64,000 nucleotides of DNA from Magnolia sinica (GCF_029962835.1 NC_080590.1:59332001-59396000); one strand, 5' to 3'; counted from the first letter of the stretch, positions 22,760 through 35,207 are shown. The notes: generated by a model not told the origin, from the letters alone. Translations and numbers: made by a program.

Positions 22760-23110
22760 TCCAATGTCATATTTCCGAAAGACATACCCATGACTCCATT
22801 CCTGCAATTAATGATTGCGTTTGAAGTGGTAGGGAATGGTCGACCAAGAATAACGGGAATTTAAGTGCTCATGTCCATGATAGGTTGAGTATCCAAGACA
22901 ATAAAATCCACCGAATAGTAGAATTTTTCAAGCTGAACCAACACATCCTCGATTATCCCTCTCATTACACGGACTGAGCGATCAGCAAGTGTAACATGGT
23001 CTGGATGGGTTTTAATTCACCTAAACCCAGTTGCTCGTACACCGAGTATGGGATCAGATTCACGCTTGCTCTAAGTCAAGAAGTGTGTACTCAATCTGGT
23101 AGTTCCCAAT
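22760..23110 (-). pseudogene. Gypsy aspartic protease
   Basis: Retropepsin-like domain. The active-site region reads DLRASVNLIPYSVYEQLGLG, where the family has DLGAS, a Gly to Arg change next to the catalytic Asp. A frameshift follows near 22995, then LADRSVRVMRGIIEDVL and, at the end, VILGRPFPTTSNAIIN. The latter two blocks are typical of Athila/Tat proteases. Confidence 0.75.
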
Positions 23111-23739
23111 TACGCCAGCGATGGTTGGGCTACCGGGATCCTTGTACTTTTGTAGTACATCTTGCTTTAGGATGGCACTCACTTTTTTAGCTAAAAATAT
23201 TTTCTTTTGGATACTTTGTCATCTTTTGGTCGTACACAAGTCTTTCAAAAATTTAGCATATGAAGGTATTTGCTTAATGACATCTAGTAGAGGAATATTG
23301 ACCTTCACTTGCTTAATTGCCTCTAGAATGTCCTGAGAGTTAGAAAGAGATTTTGGTGCTATCAACTGTTGGAGGAATAGTGCAATCGGCTTGCCTTGAA
23401 GTTCCGGTTCTAACTCTTGTGGAGTGTTGCTAAGTCTATCAGTTTCATCTACTTTCGGGTCGTTAGACTTTTCAGCCCTTATGGAATAGATTTGTCAATT
23501 ATCTTCTCACTCCTAAGAGTGGTGATAGACTTAGCTTACTCTATTTGATTTGAAGAGCTTGGATCACTTATTTCATATTGTGGTTTAGGATTGGGGAAGG
23601 GTTAAGCTGGAAGAATCCATTTTTCCCCAATTGAATTTTTGCCTCACACCCTTGTATGGCCTTTGAAAGGTCTTGAAGGGTTTGCAATATACTCTGAATG
23701 ATAAGCTCTTGGTTTTAAATATATTTCCAGACTTGATCC

Positions 23740-24960
23740 TCTTGAGGTTTCCCTTGATTCAAGAATTGGTTAGGGATTCCTTAAGAAGTAACAGTTTGTC
23801 CATTCCTCCAACTAAAGTTCGGATGATTTCTCCAACTAGGATTATATGTATTAGAGATGGGTCCACTAAAAGGTCTTTGGTAGTTGTTTACGGCATTCGA
23901 TTGCTCGTTTAGTGCCTCTTAAAAAGCAGGTATCGTCGAGCAATTTTCAGTTGTATGTATGTTACAAGCACAGATACCGCAAACAACTTCCTTAGCCTTA
24001 TCCTTCTTAAGTTCCATGACCTTGACCTTCCTTGCGAGTCTGGCCACTTTAGCATTTATATCATCATCCTCTTTCAGCAAGCATATCCCACCTCTCTCCT
24101 TTGCTTGAGTAAGCTTAGATGTGGTACTAGGTTTTGGGGTGATGTCCCATCACTGTGTGGTTTCAGCGAGTTTGTTAAAGTAATCCCACACCTCATCGAC
24201 ATTCTTGTTCATGAATTCCCCATTGCACATCATCTCGATGAATTGGCGCATGGGAGATGTCTATCCATTGTGGAAGAAAGTTGTTATGCACCACATTTCA
24301 AAATCGTGTTGTGGGCATGAACTGACGAGATCCTTGAACCGCTCCCAACATTGGAAGAATGTTTCATCTTCCTTTTGGGCAAAGTTCATGATCGACTTCT
24401 TGATGGTGTTCGTCTTATGGTATGGAAAGAATTTTTTTATGAAATCCTTCATCATGTCATTCCATGTGTCAATAGATCATGGACGTAGTGAGTACAACCA
24501 CGTCTTAGCTTTCTCTCTCAAGGAGAAAGGAAAGAGTTTCAGTTTGACCGTGTTCTCAAACACATTAGGAAAGTATAAAGTGGCTATAACCTCATCAAAC
24601 TCTTGCAAGTGCAGGTAAGGACTTTTAGATTCAAGTCTAAGGAACTTTTGTAGGAGTTGGATCACTCCAGCCTTGATATCCATGTTTCCTGGAAAAACCA
24701 TACAAGAAGGGGTGCTTACCCCCGCCGGTTGTAAGTAATCTCGTAAAGTATGAGGCGGGGGTGCTTGATGCACCTCATTCTCATCCTGGACTTCGTCAAC
24801 CCTAGGTTGAGATTATCTTCCGGGATGATTGACCAGTTGATTAGCAGTCATAATCTCAATTGGCTCTGAGGATCTCGAGTGATGTCTAATCCTGTGATGG
24901 ATAGATAACCCCTCAATTAATCCTCATTCACTCAAAAGACGTCGAGTGTTGTCACAGACC
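23740..24960 (-). pseudogene. Gypsy gag with zinc knuckle
   Basis: Capsid protein. From about 24770 down: GVIQLLQKFLRLESKSPYLH, then FSLREKAKTWLYSL and DEVWDYFNKLAE, typical of the retrotransposon gag domain. The nucleocapsid knuckle, CGICACNIHTTENC, is at 23940-23981 with the right spacing (C-X2-C-X4-H-X4-C). A conserved YNPSWRNHPNFSWRN block follows. At least three in-frame stops are present (for example near 24456-24476). The zinc knuckle is intact. Confidence 0.85.
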
Positions 24961-25350
24961 CACTTAGGTATGAAACACTCTCAGCCCTCAATTTTAGATT
25001 CTAACATAAACCTAAGGAAAGAAGAAAATAGAAATCTAGAAATAGAAAGGGAGTGAAATAGAAAGAAGTTACCAAATTAGAAGTTCCTAAATTAAGATCC
25101 TGCAAAACAAAATAAAACAAGTCAGTTTCTAAAAATAGAAATTCTAAAATTAGAACATTTCTAAAAACAAAAATAAAAAGGTGAGTTAGTTTCTAAAAAC
25201 AGAAAAAGAAAGTTTCCAAACCTAAAATTAGAAGGTAAGTTTGTTTCTAAAATAATTCAGAAAACCCTAATCCTAAAAATAGAAAATAGAAAAACCCTAA
25301 TCTTAAACTAATTCCAAAACCAGCTAATCTCATAAAAACGCAACTGTTAG

Positions 25351-25368
25351 TCCTTGGCAACAGTGTCA
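25351..25368 (-). promoter_or_regulatory. Gypsy primer-binding site (tRNA-Asp type, degraded)
   Basis: Minus strand TGACACTGTTGCCAAGGA, six bases inside the 5' LTR. Compared with TGGCGCCGTTGCCGGGGA, the complement of the tRNA-Asp 3' end used by Athila/Tat elements, it differs at five positions, all G to A or C to T. Confidence 0.75.
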
Positions 25369-25374
25369 AAAACT

Positions 25375-26993
25375 TGTTCACAGCCCCAAGTGTAGGCTCG
25401 CGATGTAGTAATAATCTCAGTAAGATCGAGGTCGAATCCACAGGGACTAATCTTGTGTGTCTATTCTGAGAGTAATTAGAATCAAAACTAGGAGAAGGTC
25501 AAACCTAAATCAGGAAAGTAGAGGGAGTAATTGTGAAGTGTGCGTTTAGAAACTCAAGTAATTTAAAGGTGGAAACTAGGGTTTCCAAGGATCCACTTGC
25601 TGCTATTAGGATGTTTTCTTATTTGATTCAAGGCACTCAATTGGAATTGGAATCTTGTCCTATCCGCGGAAGATATTTAATAAGATCAGATCTGAACTTC
25701 CATTGACCTAATTCTCAACAAATGAAAGTTATGAAGATTGAAAGTGATTCCATCACCTAACTATGCACGGGAGACTATGGTAGACAACAGGATATATTGA
25801 TCCAACAACCAACATGGGAGAATTGTGAAGAATAGATGGGATTCCATCACTCAGCCATGCCCAAGGGACGATGGAGAACAACAGGATTTCCTATTTTCAC
25901 AAACTCTAAACAGAAAAAGAAGATACTTCAAGATATCACAGATCCATTGTAATTTCAGTCGCAACAAACCATTAAACGCTAAAAGTATTCCTTAAATATC
26001 AAACTAGAATCAAAGGAGTTCAACAATAATAAGAATCAAACAAGAAAAACATCACAAACATGCTACAAGCTTCACCCCTTAGACCTACCTAAGGGATCTA
26101 GTTTACCATAGACATGGATTAAAAACCTTAGAAGAAAGCACTAAAAACTAAGGAAAATGGAAGAGGAACTCTTGGGAAGTGGCTTCGCCCTTTTGTTTTA
26201 CTTCTCCAAACCCTAGATCCCCTCAAAAGACTTAAGAAACCCCTATTTATAAGTCAAGTTCTACAAAATCGCAAAATCGGATTGAATTTACGCAGACTGT
26301 GTAACGCCTTCGGTGTCATCGAACACCCTTCGATGTTATCGAAGGGGTTTGAATCCGGAAGTCGTGCCTTTTCTTCTTTCGCACTGCATAATTCTTTGTG
26401 TCATCGAACCGTTCTTCATTGTCATTGAGTAAAGCTTCGATCCATCGAACAGGTCTTTGAGTCATTGAGAATGTGTCCAAAACAATCTAGCGAGTTGCTT
26501 CAATTTCTTCAATAAATTAGATATCATTGAGCAGTATTCGATGTCATCGAGCACCTTCCTTCGAGTCATCGAACATATCTTTGATTGATCGAGGAAAGCA
26601 CCCAATATGTTCAGCAACCAACTCAATTTTCCCTCATAAATTTGATGTCATCAACCAGTGTTCGATGTCATCGAACAGATCTTCAATGTCATCGAACGGT
26701 TCTCAATGGCAAAGTCTTTGTGATTTCTACGCTTGTTCTTTCGACTTCCTTCCTTCTCCACTTGGTTTTCTTGGATCTTGGTGTCTTGAAATCTTCAATC
26801 TTGGTCTCCAAAGATCCCTTCTTTGCTTTGGTGACTTTTTAGCACTAAATCCATGCTTTTAGCATTCTTTTCAATCCAAGCCCTTAAATTCACCTTGTAA
26901 CACAAACACATGTAAAATATACAATTAAGCCATATTATGTTTGTAAAACCAAGAAATAAATGGGGGATAATATGTAATATTTGACCCTCAATA
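25375..26993 (-). repeat. Gypsy 5' LTR
   Basis: About 1619 bp, aligning end to end with 16904-18503. It has one extra copy of a TCTTCAATGTCATCGAAC unit near 26680 relative to the 3' LTR. The outer end now reads TATTGAGGG instead of TGTTAAGGG, consistent with base changes after insertion. Confidence 0.88.
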
Positions 26994-26998
26994 TTATT

Positions 26999-27228
26999 TA
27001 AGCATGGGACTTCCACCCAGCCAGCGGAAAGTCTAGTAGAAATCCAAAATAGTTTTTCTTAAACAATTCCTTTCTACTAGGATTCTTGTCCAAATCTTCT
27101 ATCATGTACTCTTTCAAAAAACTGATGGAACACTTCGAAGAGACTTGTGCCTTTTTGAAGTCTAAGTAGGTGGTCATCCTTGGCTGGTTTCGACCTACAT
27201 TCCAATAAGGTTCTAGATTATTATGCAA
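26999..27228 (-). pseudogene. N-terminal exon of the Ulp1-type (DUF1985) gene
   Basis: Starts at ATG 27228 and runs MHNNLEPYWNVGRNQPRM .. ISFLKEYMIEDL .. ELFKKNYFGFLLDFPLAGWK, the usual lead-in to DUF1985 (a KEx-x-IEDL block, then FKKxxFG-LLD). It stops at the border of the gypsy element. Without the gypsy and one TSD copy, the next codons fall in frame with the DUF1985 segment at 16898, except for one TAA at the junction. This shows that the two pieces were one exon. Confidence 0.75.
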
Positions 27229-27279
27229 TAAGAGTAGAAGATGGTCTTGTAATTATAGGAGGAGTTGAAATTTACCAAG

Positions 27280-28641
27280 GGTCATAGTTTATTACATAGT
27301 GGATCATGGTTGTAATCCATAAAGGGTCGTGGTTGATAGCAGATAGAGAAGGATCGTGGTTGTCATCTACATTAGGTCATGATTGTCAATCACGACCCAT
27401 ATAACATGTGAGCCACGATCCATTGTGTCTATCGACCACGAACACAACCATGATCCATTGTGCATGTTAACCACGATCCACTGAGCATATAAACCACCAA
27501 CGCAACCACGATTCATTGTACATGTGAACCACGATCCATTGTGTCTATCAACCACAATCCACTGGCCATGTCAACCACGACCCAATGTACACAATAAGTC
27601 GTGGTTCACATGAATAATGGGTCATGGTTGTCATGTTATATGGGTCATGGTTGCTAACAGACAGAGAATGGTCATGGTTTTCTTGCATATTGGATCATAG
27701 TTGTCATCCACATTAGGTCGTGGTTGACAACCACGATCCATTGTACATGTGAACTACGATCCATTGTGCCTATTAACCACGATCCATTGGGCATGTTAAC
27801 CACGAACACAACCACGACCCAATGTACATAATGGGTCGTGGTTGTTATGTTATATGGGTCATGGTTGCTAACAGACAGAGAATGGTCGTGGTTCACTTGC
27901 ACATCGGATTGTGGTTGTCATCCACAATAGGTCGTGGTTGACAACCACGATCCATTGTACATGTGAACCACAATCCATTGTGCCTATTAACCATGATCCA
28001 TTAGGTATGTCAACCATGAACACAACCACGACCCAATGTACACAATGGGTCATGGTTCACATACATAATGGGTCGTGGTTGTCATGTTATATGGGTCGTG
28101 GTTGCTAGCATGTAGAGAATGGTCGTGGTTCACTTGCACATTAGATCATGGTTGTCATCCACATTGGGTCATGGTTGACAACCACGATCCATTGTACATG
28201 TGAAACACGATCCATTGTGCCTATTAACCATGATCCACTAGGCATGTCAACCATGAACACAACCATGACCCAATGTACATAATGGGTCGTGGTTCACTTG
28301 CACATTGGATCGTGGTTGTCATCCACATTGGGTCGTGGTTGACAACCACGATGCATTGTTCATGTGAACCACGATCCATTGTGCCTATCAACCACGACCC
28401 ATTATTCATGTAAACCATGACCCTTTGTTCAGGTAAACCACAACCTTTCTCAACAAGCTATCAACTATGACCATTTTTGTATATCTGTCAACCACGACCC
28501 ATTGGGTTTAGTTTACATTAACAATGGGACGATGTTGACTGGTAAGGTAGGAATAACTGATGATCGTGGTTCTCAACCATGACCCATTATTCATGTGAGT
28601 GGAGTGAGGGTGGAGGTTGGCAACCACGACCCATTGTTCAT
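27280..28641. repeat. Inverted-core array A3 with about 0.2-kb higher-order period
   Basis: About fifty cores in both orientations. Many are back to back, giving dyads such as GGTCGTGGTTGACAACCACG. A larger unit recurs, marked by AGAGAATGGTCRTGGTT at about 27663, 27877 and 28113 (214 and 236 bp apart). It lies upstream of the DUF1985 start, where a promoter or 5' region would be expected. Confidence 0.85.
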
Positions 28642-29700
28642 GTGGTTCGAGATTGGCATACACTGAGGCATGGACTAAGAGTGGAGTTTGACATACATGA
28701 GGTCTTATCCACATACCTTGTTTTCCCATTTCTATGGAAAGATGTCAGAGCTAGATTGAAGAAGTGATAAACATGGTAAGTGATGGTGGAGTGTCCCAAG
28801 GAAGAAGATTCAAATGCAAGAAGTGGCAAGGGTCCCAGAGAAGAAGCTTCAAATGTCAGTGGAAGATTCGGTGTTCAGTATGGGGCCAAACGGTCATTTT
28901 CCCTTATGTACATTCCTCCGTACGATGTCTCTAAGTCCCATCGAATTGTATTTGGTCTAATCTGCTTGGTCCATTCTCCTAATAAATTTAAGGAAGTCAA
29001 ATGTCCAAAGAATGATCAAAATATTCAAATCTGATGGACCATAATAGTTCAAAATAGTATGTACTATATAAGCAAACCATTTGTCCTTTTTCCTCACTGC
29101 GGGCCACTGATAGCTCGATACGGTGTCAATATTACACATTTATAAGAAAATCATCAGCCTTAAATAATACTAACAGATTAGATTTGATTTATGATGGGCC
29201 CAGGGACCATAATAAGAGGATCAACGCTTGGTTTTAGGCATCGAGAATCGTGAGTGAATCTATCCACCTTCTCTCACCATTTTTTTGTACCTACTTGCGA
29301 TTAATTGAAATGGTACAAAGTAAGATCTGTGGGGCCCAAAGTGATGTGTATATGTCATCCAACCATTCATCATGTGTAATATACGTATATAAAGGGATAG
29401 CATAAATACCATGTTTATCAGAAAGGTGTATGGCCCACTTAGTTTTCAACACTTGATCACTATTTATTATGGCATGGTCTACTTCATCTATAAGTAACAT
29501 TCATATTTTTGGATAAAGATTATGATGAACTCATACAAGTTATGAACCATGTAGATTGAAAACTTATGTCACAGTTGTCCCACAACTGGAAAATAACTAA
29601 TGCCATATGAAACAAACAAGCAACCACCACAAGACTTCCTGCATTGACCTCTCTTCTTCATTATTACCTCTTTGTACGTGTAAAGGGCATTTTGGTCCCA
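28642..29700. other. Non-coding MULE spacer
   Basis: No gene is recognised. It contains a GGGGCCAAACGGTCATTTTC word at 28879-28899 and GGGCATTTTGGTCCC at 29685-29699, both resembling plant MULE termini, and a stretch near 29330-29480 with GGGGCCCAAAGTGATG, similar to units in the solo LTRs. If the two words are real termini, this is DNA between two MULEs. Confidence 0.35.
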
Positions 29701-29705
29701 AAAAA

Positions 29706-30815
29706 TGACAACCACGACCCATATAACATGACAACCATGATCTATAACATGACAACCAAGACCCATATAACATGACAACCACGACCCATGTAACATGACA
29801 ACCATAACCCATATAACATGACAACCATGACTCATAACAACTGACAATCACGACCCATGTAATATGACAACCACGACCCATATAACATGACAACCACGAT
29901 GCATCGGTGTGGGCTCCACGAGTTGGGCCTTGCACACGGCAAAAGCATGATCCATATAACATGACAACCACAACCCATAACAACTAACAACCACGACCTA
30001 TGTAACATGACAAGCATGACCTATATAACATGACAACCACGATGCATCAGTGTGGGCCCCATGAGTTGGGCGTTGCACACGGTCCTGAAAAGCACGATCC
30101 ATATAACATGATAACCACGACCCATAACAACTAACAACCACGACCCATAACAACTGACAACCACGACCCATATAACATGACAACCACGACCCATATAACG
30201 TGACAACTATGATGCATCAGTGTGGGCCGCATGAGTTGGGCCTTGCACACGGCCCTGAAAAGCACGATCCATATAACATAACAACCATGACCCATATGAC
30301 ATGACAACCACGGCCCATAACAACTGACAACCACAACCCATGTTACATGACAACCATGACCCATATAACATGACAACCATGACCCATAACAACTGACAAC
30401 CACGACCCATGTAACATGACAACCACAACCCATATAACATGACAACCATGATGCATCAGTGTAGGCCCCATGAGTTGAGCCTTGCACACGGCCTTGACAA
30501 GCACGATCCATATAACATGACAACCACGACCCATATAACATGACAACTATTACTCATAACAACTGACAACCACGACCCATGTAACATGACAACCACGACC
30601 CATATAACATGACAACCATGACGCATAACAACTAACAACCATGACCCATATAACATAACAACCCTGATGCATCGGTGTGGGCCCCATGAGTTGAGCCTTG
30701 CACATGGCCCTAAAAAGCACGATCATATAACATAACAACCATGACCCATATAACATGACAACCACGACCCATGTTATATGACAACCACGACCCATAACAA
30801 CTAACAACCATGACC
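29706..30815. repeat. Inverted-core array A4 with GGGCCCCATGAGTTGGG spacer units
   Basis: Almost uniform orientation, with a basic unit of about 23 bp: ACAACCACGACCC plus ATATAACATG. Every 143-239 bp it is interrupted by a 60-bp module starting GATGCATCRGTGTGGGC and ending in CCTTGCACACGGCC (at 29898, 30041, 30210, 30450 and 30665). All long open frames here (for example Met-Gly-Arg-Gly-Cys-His-Val repeats) are produced by the repeat. Confidence 0.9.
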
Positions 30816-30820
30816 TATAT

Positions 30821-33800
30821 TGTCATGCTTCAAACTCAGAAATTGGGCTCACAAAATTCTCAATCGCCGAATCCGGCGCCGACAGCCTCCGTAGTACACT
30901 ATTCTCGGCTCCCAGCATCCACACACTAGGTTCCGATCCTGGGATTCTATAAGGAGGATTTCAAACATGATTTTGATTTGTAATAAGCATAACTATAAGC
31001 ATAATCCCACGAACAATAACTATAAGAATACCATCACAAAATCCACTATAATCAAAAACTTTGAGTACAATGCGTATAAAGGAAAATACAAGATAATGAT
31101 AATAATGGAAACTCCTAAAGCTCGACTGTACGCTCCTACTGCGACTAAGCTACGGCTGCGTCCTGGCATCACCTGCATGCATCAATTGTGCATAAGTTTA
31201 TAGGAAGTTTAGAGGGTGGTGTAAGTGTGTGTGCAATATGAGCATGCTCAGAATGCAATATTAGAGTAAAGCAGAATCATACTAATAAGTCTATAAATGC
31301 AATCAGCTATACCAAGGTTATGAAACGTAAGACATGAATGCTATCGGCCATATCAAGGCTATACGATGCAAGGAGTGAATGATGTCGGCCATACCAAGGC
31401 CATGCGATGCGAGATGCAACCCAAGCACACCAGTCCTCATCCAAATTCACATGTTGATGCAACTCATTGCTAAAGCATCAAATATCAGTACAGTTCTCAC
31501 GCTGGACAATCACCGGCGTCTAGTACACTCCACGCCAGCTTGCCGCCCTATCCGAGCACATAACTAGGTAAGTGGAAGAGACCTCACTATTTACCTACCA
31601 ATATCGGACTTAGCTCGTCGATAGCGGATCCATTCTTCAAGTTGGTCAAACTCAACCTAGTTATTGCCCCCTCACTCTAGCGGGTAAGGTCACACCCCTT
31701 TCCAACCGACAACGACATAGTGGGAGACGCGGCCTACTGGTATATGGCCCTCGCACGCTCATGTATCTACTCAGTCTCGACGTTGGAGTCATCCTCTGGT
31801 ACCATCAGGTTTAGGGATTTTCACCCAGGGACATCTATGGTGCCCCGATGCTAGTAACAATATTTTCGGTGTCCGATCTTGCCATCCACGATGTGCCTGT
31901 GGAGGCCACAACCCTAATGTCACTAGGGCGTACAGTAATCATGTCATACAAATGAGAAGTGCATGAATCATACTATCAGTCATACAATAATCCTGCATGT
32001 ACCGCACGCTCATGTGGGGCAACTCCGCCTATTAAGAAGCCCATAAATAATCTACCTGAAGACATGTTATAATCAGTCATTCCTCATATCAAGCATATAT
32101 ATGATGCATATGAGCATGAATCATGGAGCTATACTAAGCATGTTATATGGTGATGGACTCTATTCATAACGAAGATGGGCCTAGGTGGCCTACACACAAT
32201 AAGTATGGGCCTAATAATGGGCCCTAGGGAGAGTTACAATGCGGACATTTAACCATCATGGCTCTTATAATGTAGACATCAAACCATCATTGCTCCCAAG
32301 GTATGGCCGCCATAAGCATCATTACATACATCATGGAGGAATCTCATATCGTGATAGGCCTCATATATAACACATTTGGCCCCACACAAAGGCCTCACAT
32401 ACATCTTATCGGGCCTCACTCATGGTCCTTATATACATTACATTGGGCCTCAACTCATGAGCCTCAAATTCATCACAATGGGCCTCATATATGTATCAAG
32501 TGGGCCGCATCACATGGGCCGCACCAACGGGCCTCATATACATCAAGTGGGCCGTATCAATGGGTCACACCAATGGGTCTCATATACATCAAGTGGGCCA
32601 TATCAATGGGCCACACCAACGGGCCTCATATACATCAAGTGGGCCGTATCAATGGGTCGCACCAACGAGCTTCATATACATCAAGTGGGTCGTATCAATG
32701 GGCCGCACCAATGGGCCCTATATACATCAAGTGGGCCATATCACTACACCATTCATCTATTTTTAGAGATCAATTAGAGTATTATTTAAAATTATATCAT
32801 ATCAAATGATCACCTGGACCATACCACAGATGACATTGGTGATAAAGAGTTCCACTATTAAGATTCCAGTGGGCCCACCATAGTATTTATTTTCCATCCA
32901 ACCTATTCATAAGGTCATAAAGACCTGAATGAAGAGGATAAACAAATATCATATTGGTCCAAAACTTCTGTAACCCAAAGGGTTTTCAATGGTGGGCGTG
33001 CAAACCCACTGTTTCTGCAGTGTGGTCCCCTTGATACTAGATCTGTCTTATTTTTCTTCCCAAGCCTTAGGACTGGCTCACTAAATGGATGGAGGGTTTG
33101 GATGAACCATATACATCAGGGTGGGGTCCACATACGTGGCCCACCATAACATTGAATCTGCTTCTCGAGCCCTAGGACAAGCTCACCACATCAAGGTGGG
33201 GTCCACAAACGTGGCCATCCACCAAATGAATGAACGGTTTGGATGGAAAACATCCATCATGGTGAGGCCGCTAACCGTCCAGCAGATGGACGGCCAGTAT
33301 ACTGCCAAGTGGATGGACGGTTTGGATGAATGACATACATCAAGGTGGGGCGTTCATGGCAGTGTCCAGATGGATGGTGCAGATGAGACATAAATAAGGT
33401 GGGTCCCACGGAACTTACTGACGTCTCACATCAGCAATAGATGGCTGGTGAATGTGGTAGGCCAGCTAATTAGCCTCTCCAGCAGTGGGTTCCCACGTGG
33501 GGCCCACCATCACACGTATATATATATATCACTTGTATTATATTATATATATATATATATTTGATATATATTTATATATATAACATATATATATATATAT
33601 TATTTTTTAACCAAAAAAGGCCAACGTCCAGACCCTGGACGCTGGACGGTGTAGATGATAATACATACATCACGGTGGGTCGCACACATGTGGCCCACCA
33701 GAGTCTTTGGATGAAGCTAATACTTGTGTTTTCCTTCATCTCGGCCTGTCTAGACAGACGGGCAGCAATCCCATCCGCTAGATAGTCCAGCAAGGTGGGT

Positions 33801-33863
33801 CTCACCCGTGGATGGCGTGGATCAAGCGGACCATACAATCATCATCATCATCAAGAATAAAAG

Positions 33864-33913
<50 letters not shown>

Positions 33914-34625
33914 AGAGCGGTGTAGTAGAGGGACCCCGCCACTATGGGTCCCTCATATGATTTCATACATCAAATTGGGTCCCATCACAAGTGGGCCATC
34001 AAATTAAAAATCAATGGTGGATCACCCACCTATTGGCCTTCTTCTTTAGCTCCTTGGACTCCTATGCTCCTTGTCTTTGATCTTGATGGAGGTTGACGAA
34101 GAATGGAGGGTTGAGATGGGAGATAAGAGGGTAGGAAAGTGGGCCACACTTGGCTTTGGAAAGCTTGGGGAGTTTGGACGTTGGAAGCTCTCTTGGGAGT
34201 TGGGAGATTGCTTAGAGAATGAGAGAGAGAGAGAGAGAGGAATGATGGATTGATAAAGAATGGTGGAATGGGTGTTGTAGGGAATAGGGATAGGAAGGCA
34301 TGGGTTTCGTTGAAATTTGGGTAAAAGAGGAATGGGTGGGGAGAGAGAGAGTTGACTTAGGGAAAAGAGGGAATGGGTGCTTGTACTTGTGATAAGGTGA
34401 GGTGGCATGGGAGTATGGATGATGAACTTGCATGAATCAGGTTGTTGGAACCGCGGCGACAGTACGGTCGCTAAGATACAAGTTTCGAGTCGAGTCGGCT
34501 CCAATATGCAGGACTCGACTTAAAATCGGGCGTAAACATCAGATACAGGTCAAGGGTTGCCGAAATTCGACCGGGAGGACCACGGAAGCCTACGAAACGA
34601 TACGGACTATGATACGAGCCTTACA
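30821..34625 (-). mobile_element. Solo LTR (Ty3/gypsy-like), copy 2
   Basis: Same family as 9276-15424, opposite orientation. Ends TGTCATGCTTCAAAC (left) and CGAGCCTTACA (right); TSD tatat at 30816-30820 and 34626-34630. The duplication is placed in array A4/A5, which continues on both sides, so the LTR split one array. Collinear landmarks with copy 1: GA/CT microsatellite, AT microsatellite, a GTTTTGGACCAATATGATAT block, and the conserved 3' end. Contains no coding domain; frames such as 32303-32809 are repeat-driven. Confidence 0.78.
33863..33911. repeat. (GA)n microsatellite in solo LTR copy 2
   Basis: Corresponds to the CT tract at 10076-10110 of copy 1. An AT microsatellite with TATA units follows at 33515-33600. 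Confidence 0.9.
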
Positions 34626-35122
34626 TATATAACATGACAACCACAATGCATCAATGTGGGCCCCACGAGTTAGGCCTTGCACACGGCCCTGACAAGCACG
34701 ATCCATATAACATGACAACCACGACTCATATGACATGACAACCTCATCCTTGATTACTACAACCCATATAACATGACAACCACGACCCAATGTGGATGAC
34801 AATCACTATCCTTTCGAAGGGTCGTGGTTCACATGCATAATAGATTGTGGTTGTCACGAACAAAGGATCGTGGTTGACAACTAGGACCCAATAGGGTGAC
34901 AATCACGATTCTTTCAAAGGGTCGTGGTTCATATGCAGAGTGGGTCGTGGTTTTCATGAACAATGGATCGTGCTTGTCATCCATAGTGGGTCGTGGTTAT
35001 AAATCACGTTCCTTTCTTCATGAAAACCATGAATCCAATGTGCATGTAAACCATGACCCTTCGTCATGTTATATGGGTCATGCTTGTCATGTTATATGGG
35101 TCGTGCTTGTCATGGCCGTGTG
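34626..35122. repeat. Inverted-core array A5
   Basis: Continuation of A4 beyond the solo LTR. The left half has CAACCACGACCC and the right half GGGTCGTGGTT. The GGGCCCCACGAGTTAGGCC..CACACGGCC module at 34660 is mirrored at 35110-35140, making the block a large imperfect inverted repeat of about 0.5 kb. Confidence 0.85.
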
Positions 35123-35207
35123 CAGGGCCTAACTCATGGGGCCCACACTAATACATGTGTATAATCCATGCCGCCCATCCTTGTTGCCATGTCATCTTAG
35201 GGCTAGG
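35123..35207 (-). repeat. MULE 3' flank, copy B (left part)
   Basis: Paralogue of 5684-5766, interrupted at the hAT target site; it resumes at 41562. Confidence 0.75.

Larger units (their letters stand above)
16904..26993 (-). mobile_element. Ty3/gypsy retrotransposon, Athila/Tat-like, full-length but decayed
   Basis: 10,090 bp on the minus strand. TSD ttatt at 16899-16903 and 26994-26998. LTRs are 25375-26993 (5') and 16904-18503 (3'). The primer-binding site resembles the tRNA-Asp site used by Athila/Tat elements. Domain order is gag, protease, RT, RNase H, integrase, as in Ty3/gypsy. In the LTR stretch I compared (18100-18360 against 26570-26865) mismatches are about 5%, apart from a 20-25 bp repeat-unit indel. 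All domains have stops or altered active sites. It is inserted in the DUF1985 exon of the Ulp1-type gene. Confidence 0.88.

Noticed and set aside
28780..29034. 84-codon plus-strand frame as a gene
   Set aside because: No recognised family, overlapped by antisense frames of equal length, in MULE spacer DNA.
29569..30807. Ten overlapping minus-strand open frames with Cys/Gly/His-rich repeats (MSCYMGRGCH type)
   Set aside because: All are produced by the 23-bp unit and 11-bp core of array A4; reading frames appear in several phases equally, which a real gene would not show.
33561..33838. Open frames with Ile-Tyr repeats on both strands
   Set aside because: Translation of the AT microsatellite and GGGCCCACC-type units inside solo LTR copy 2.
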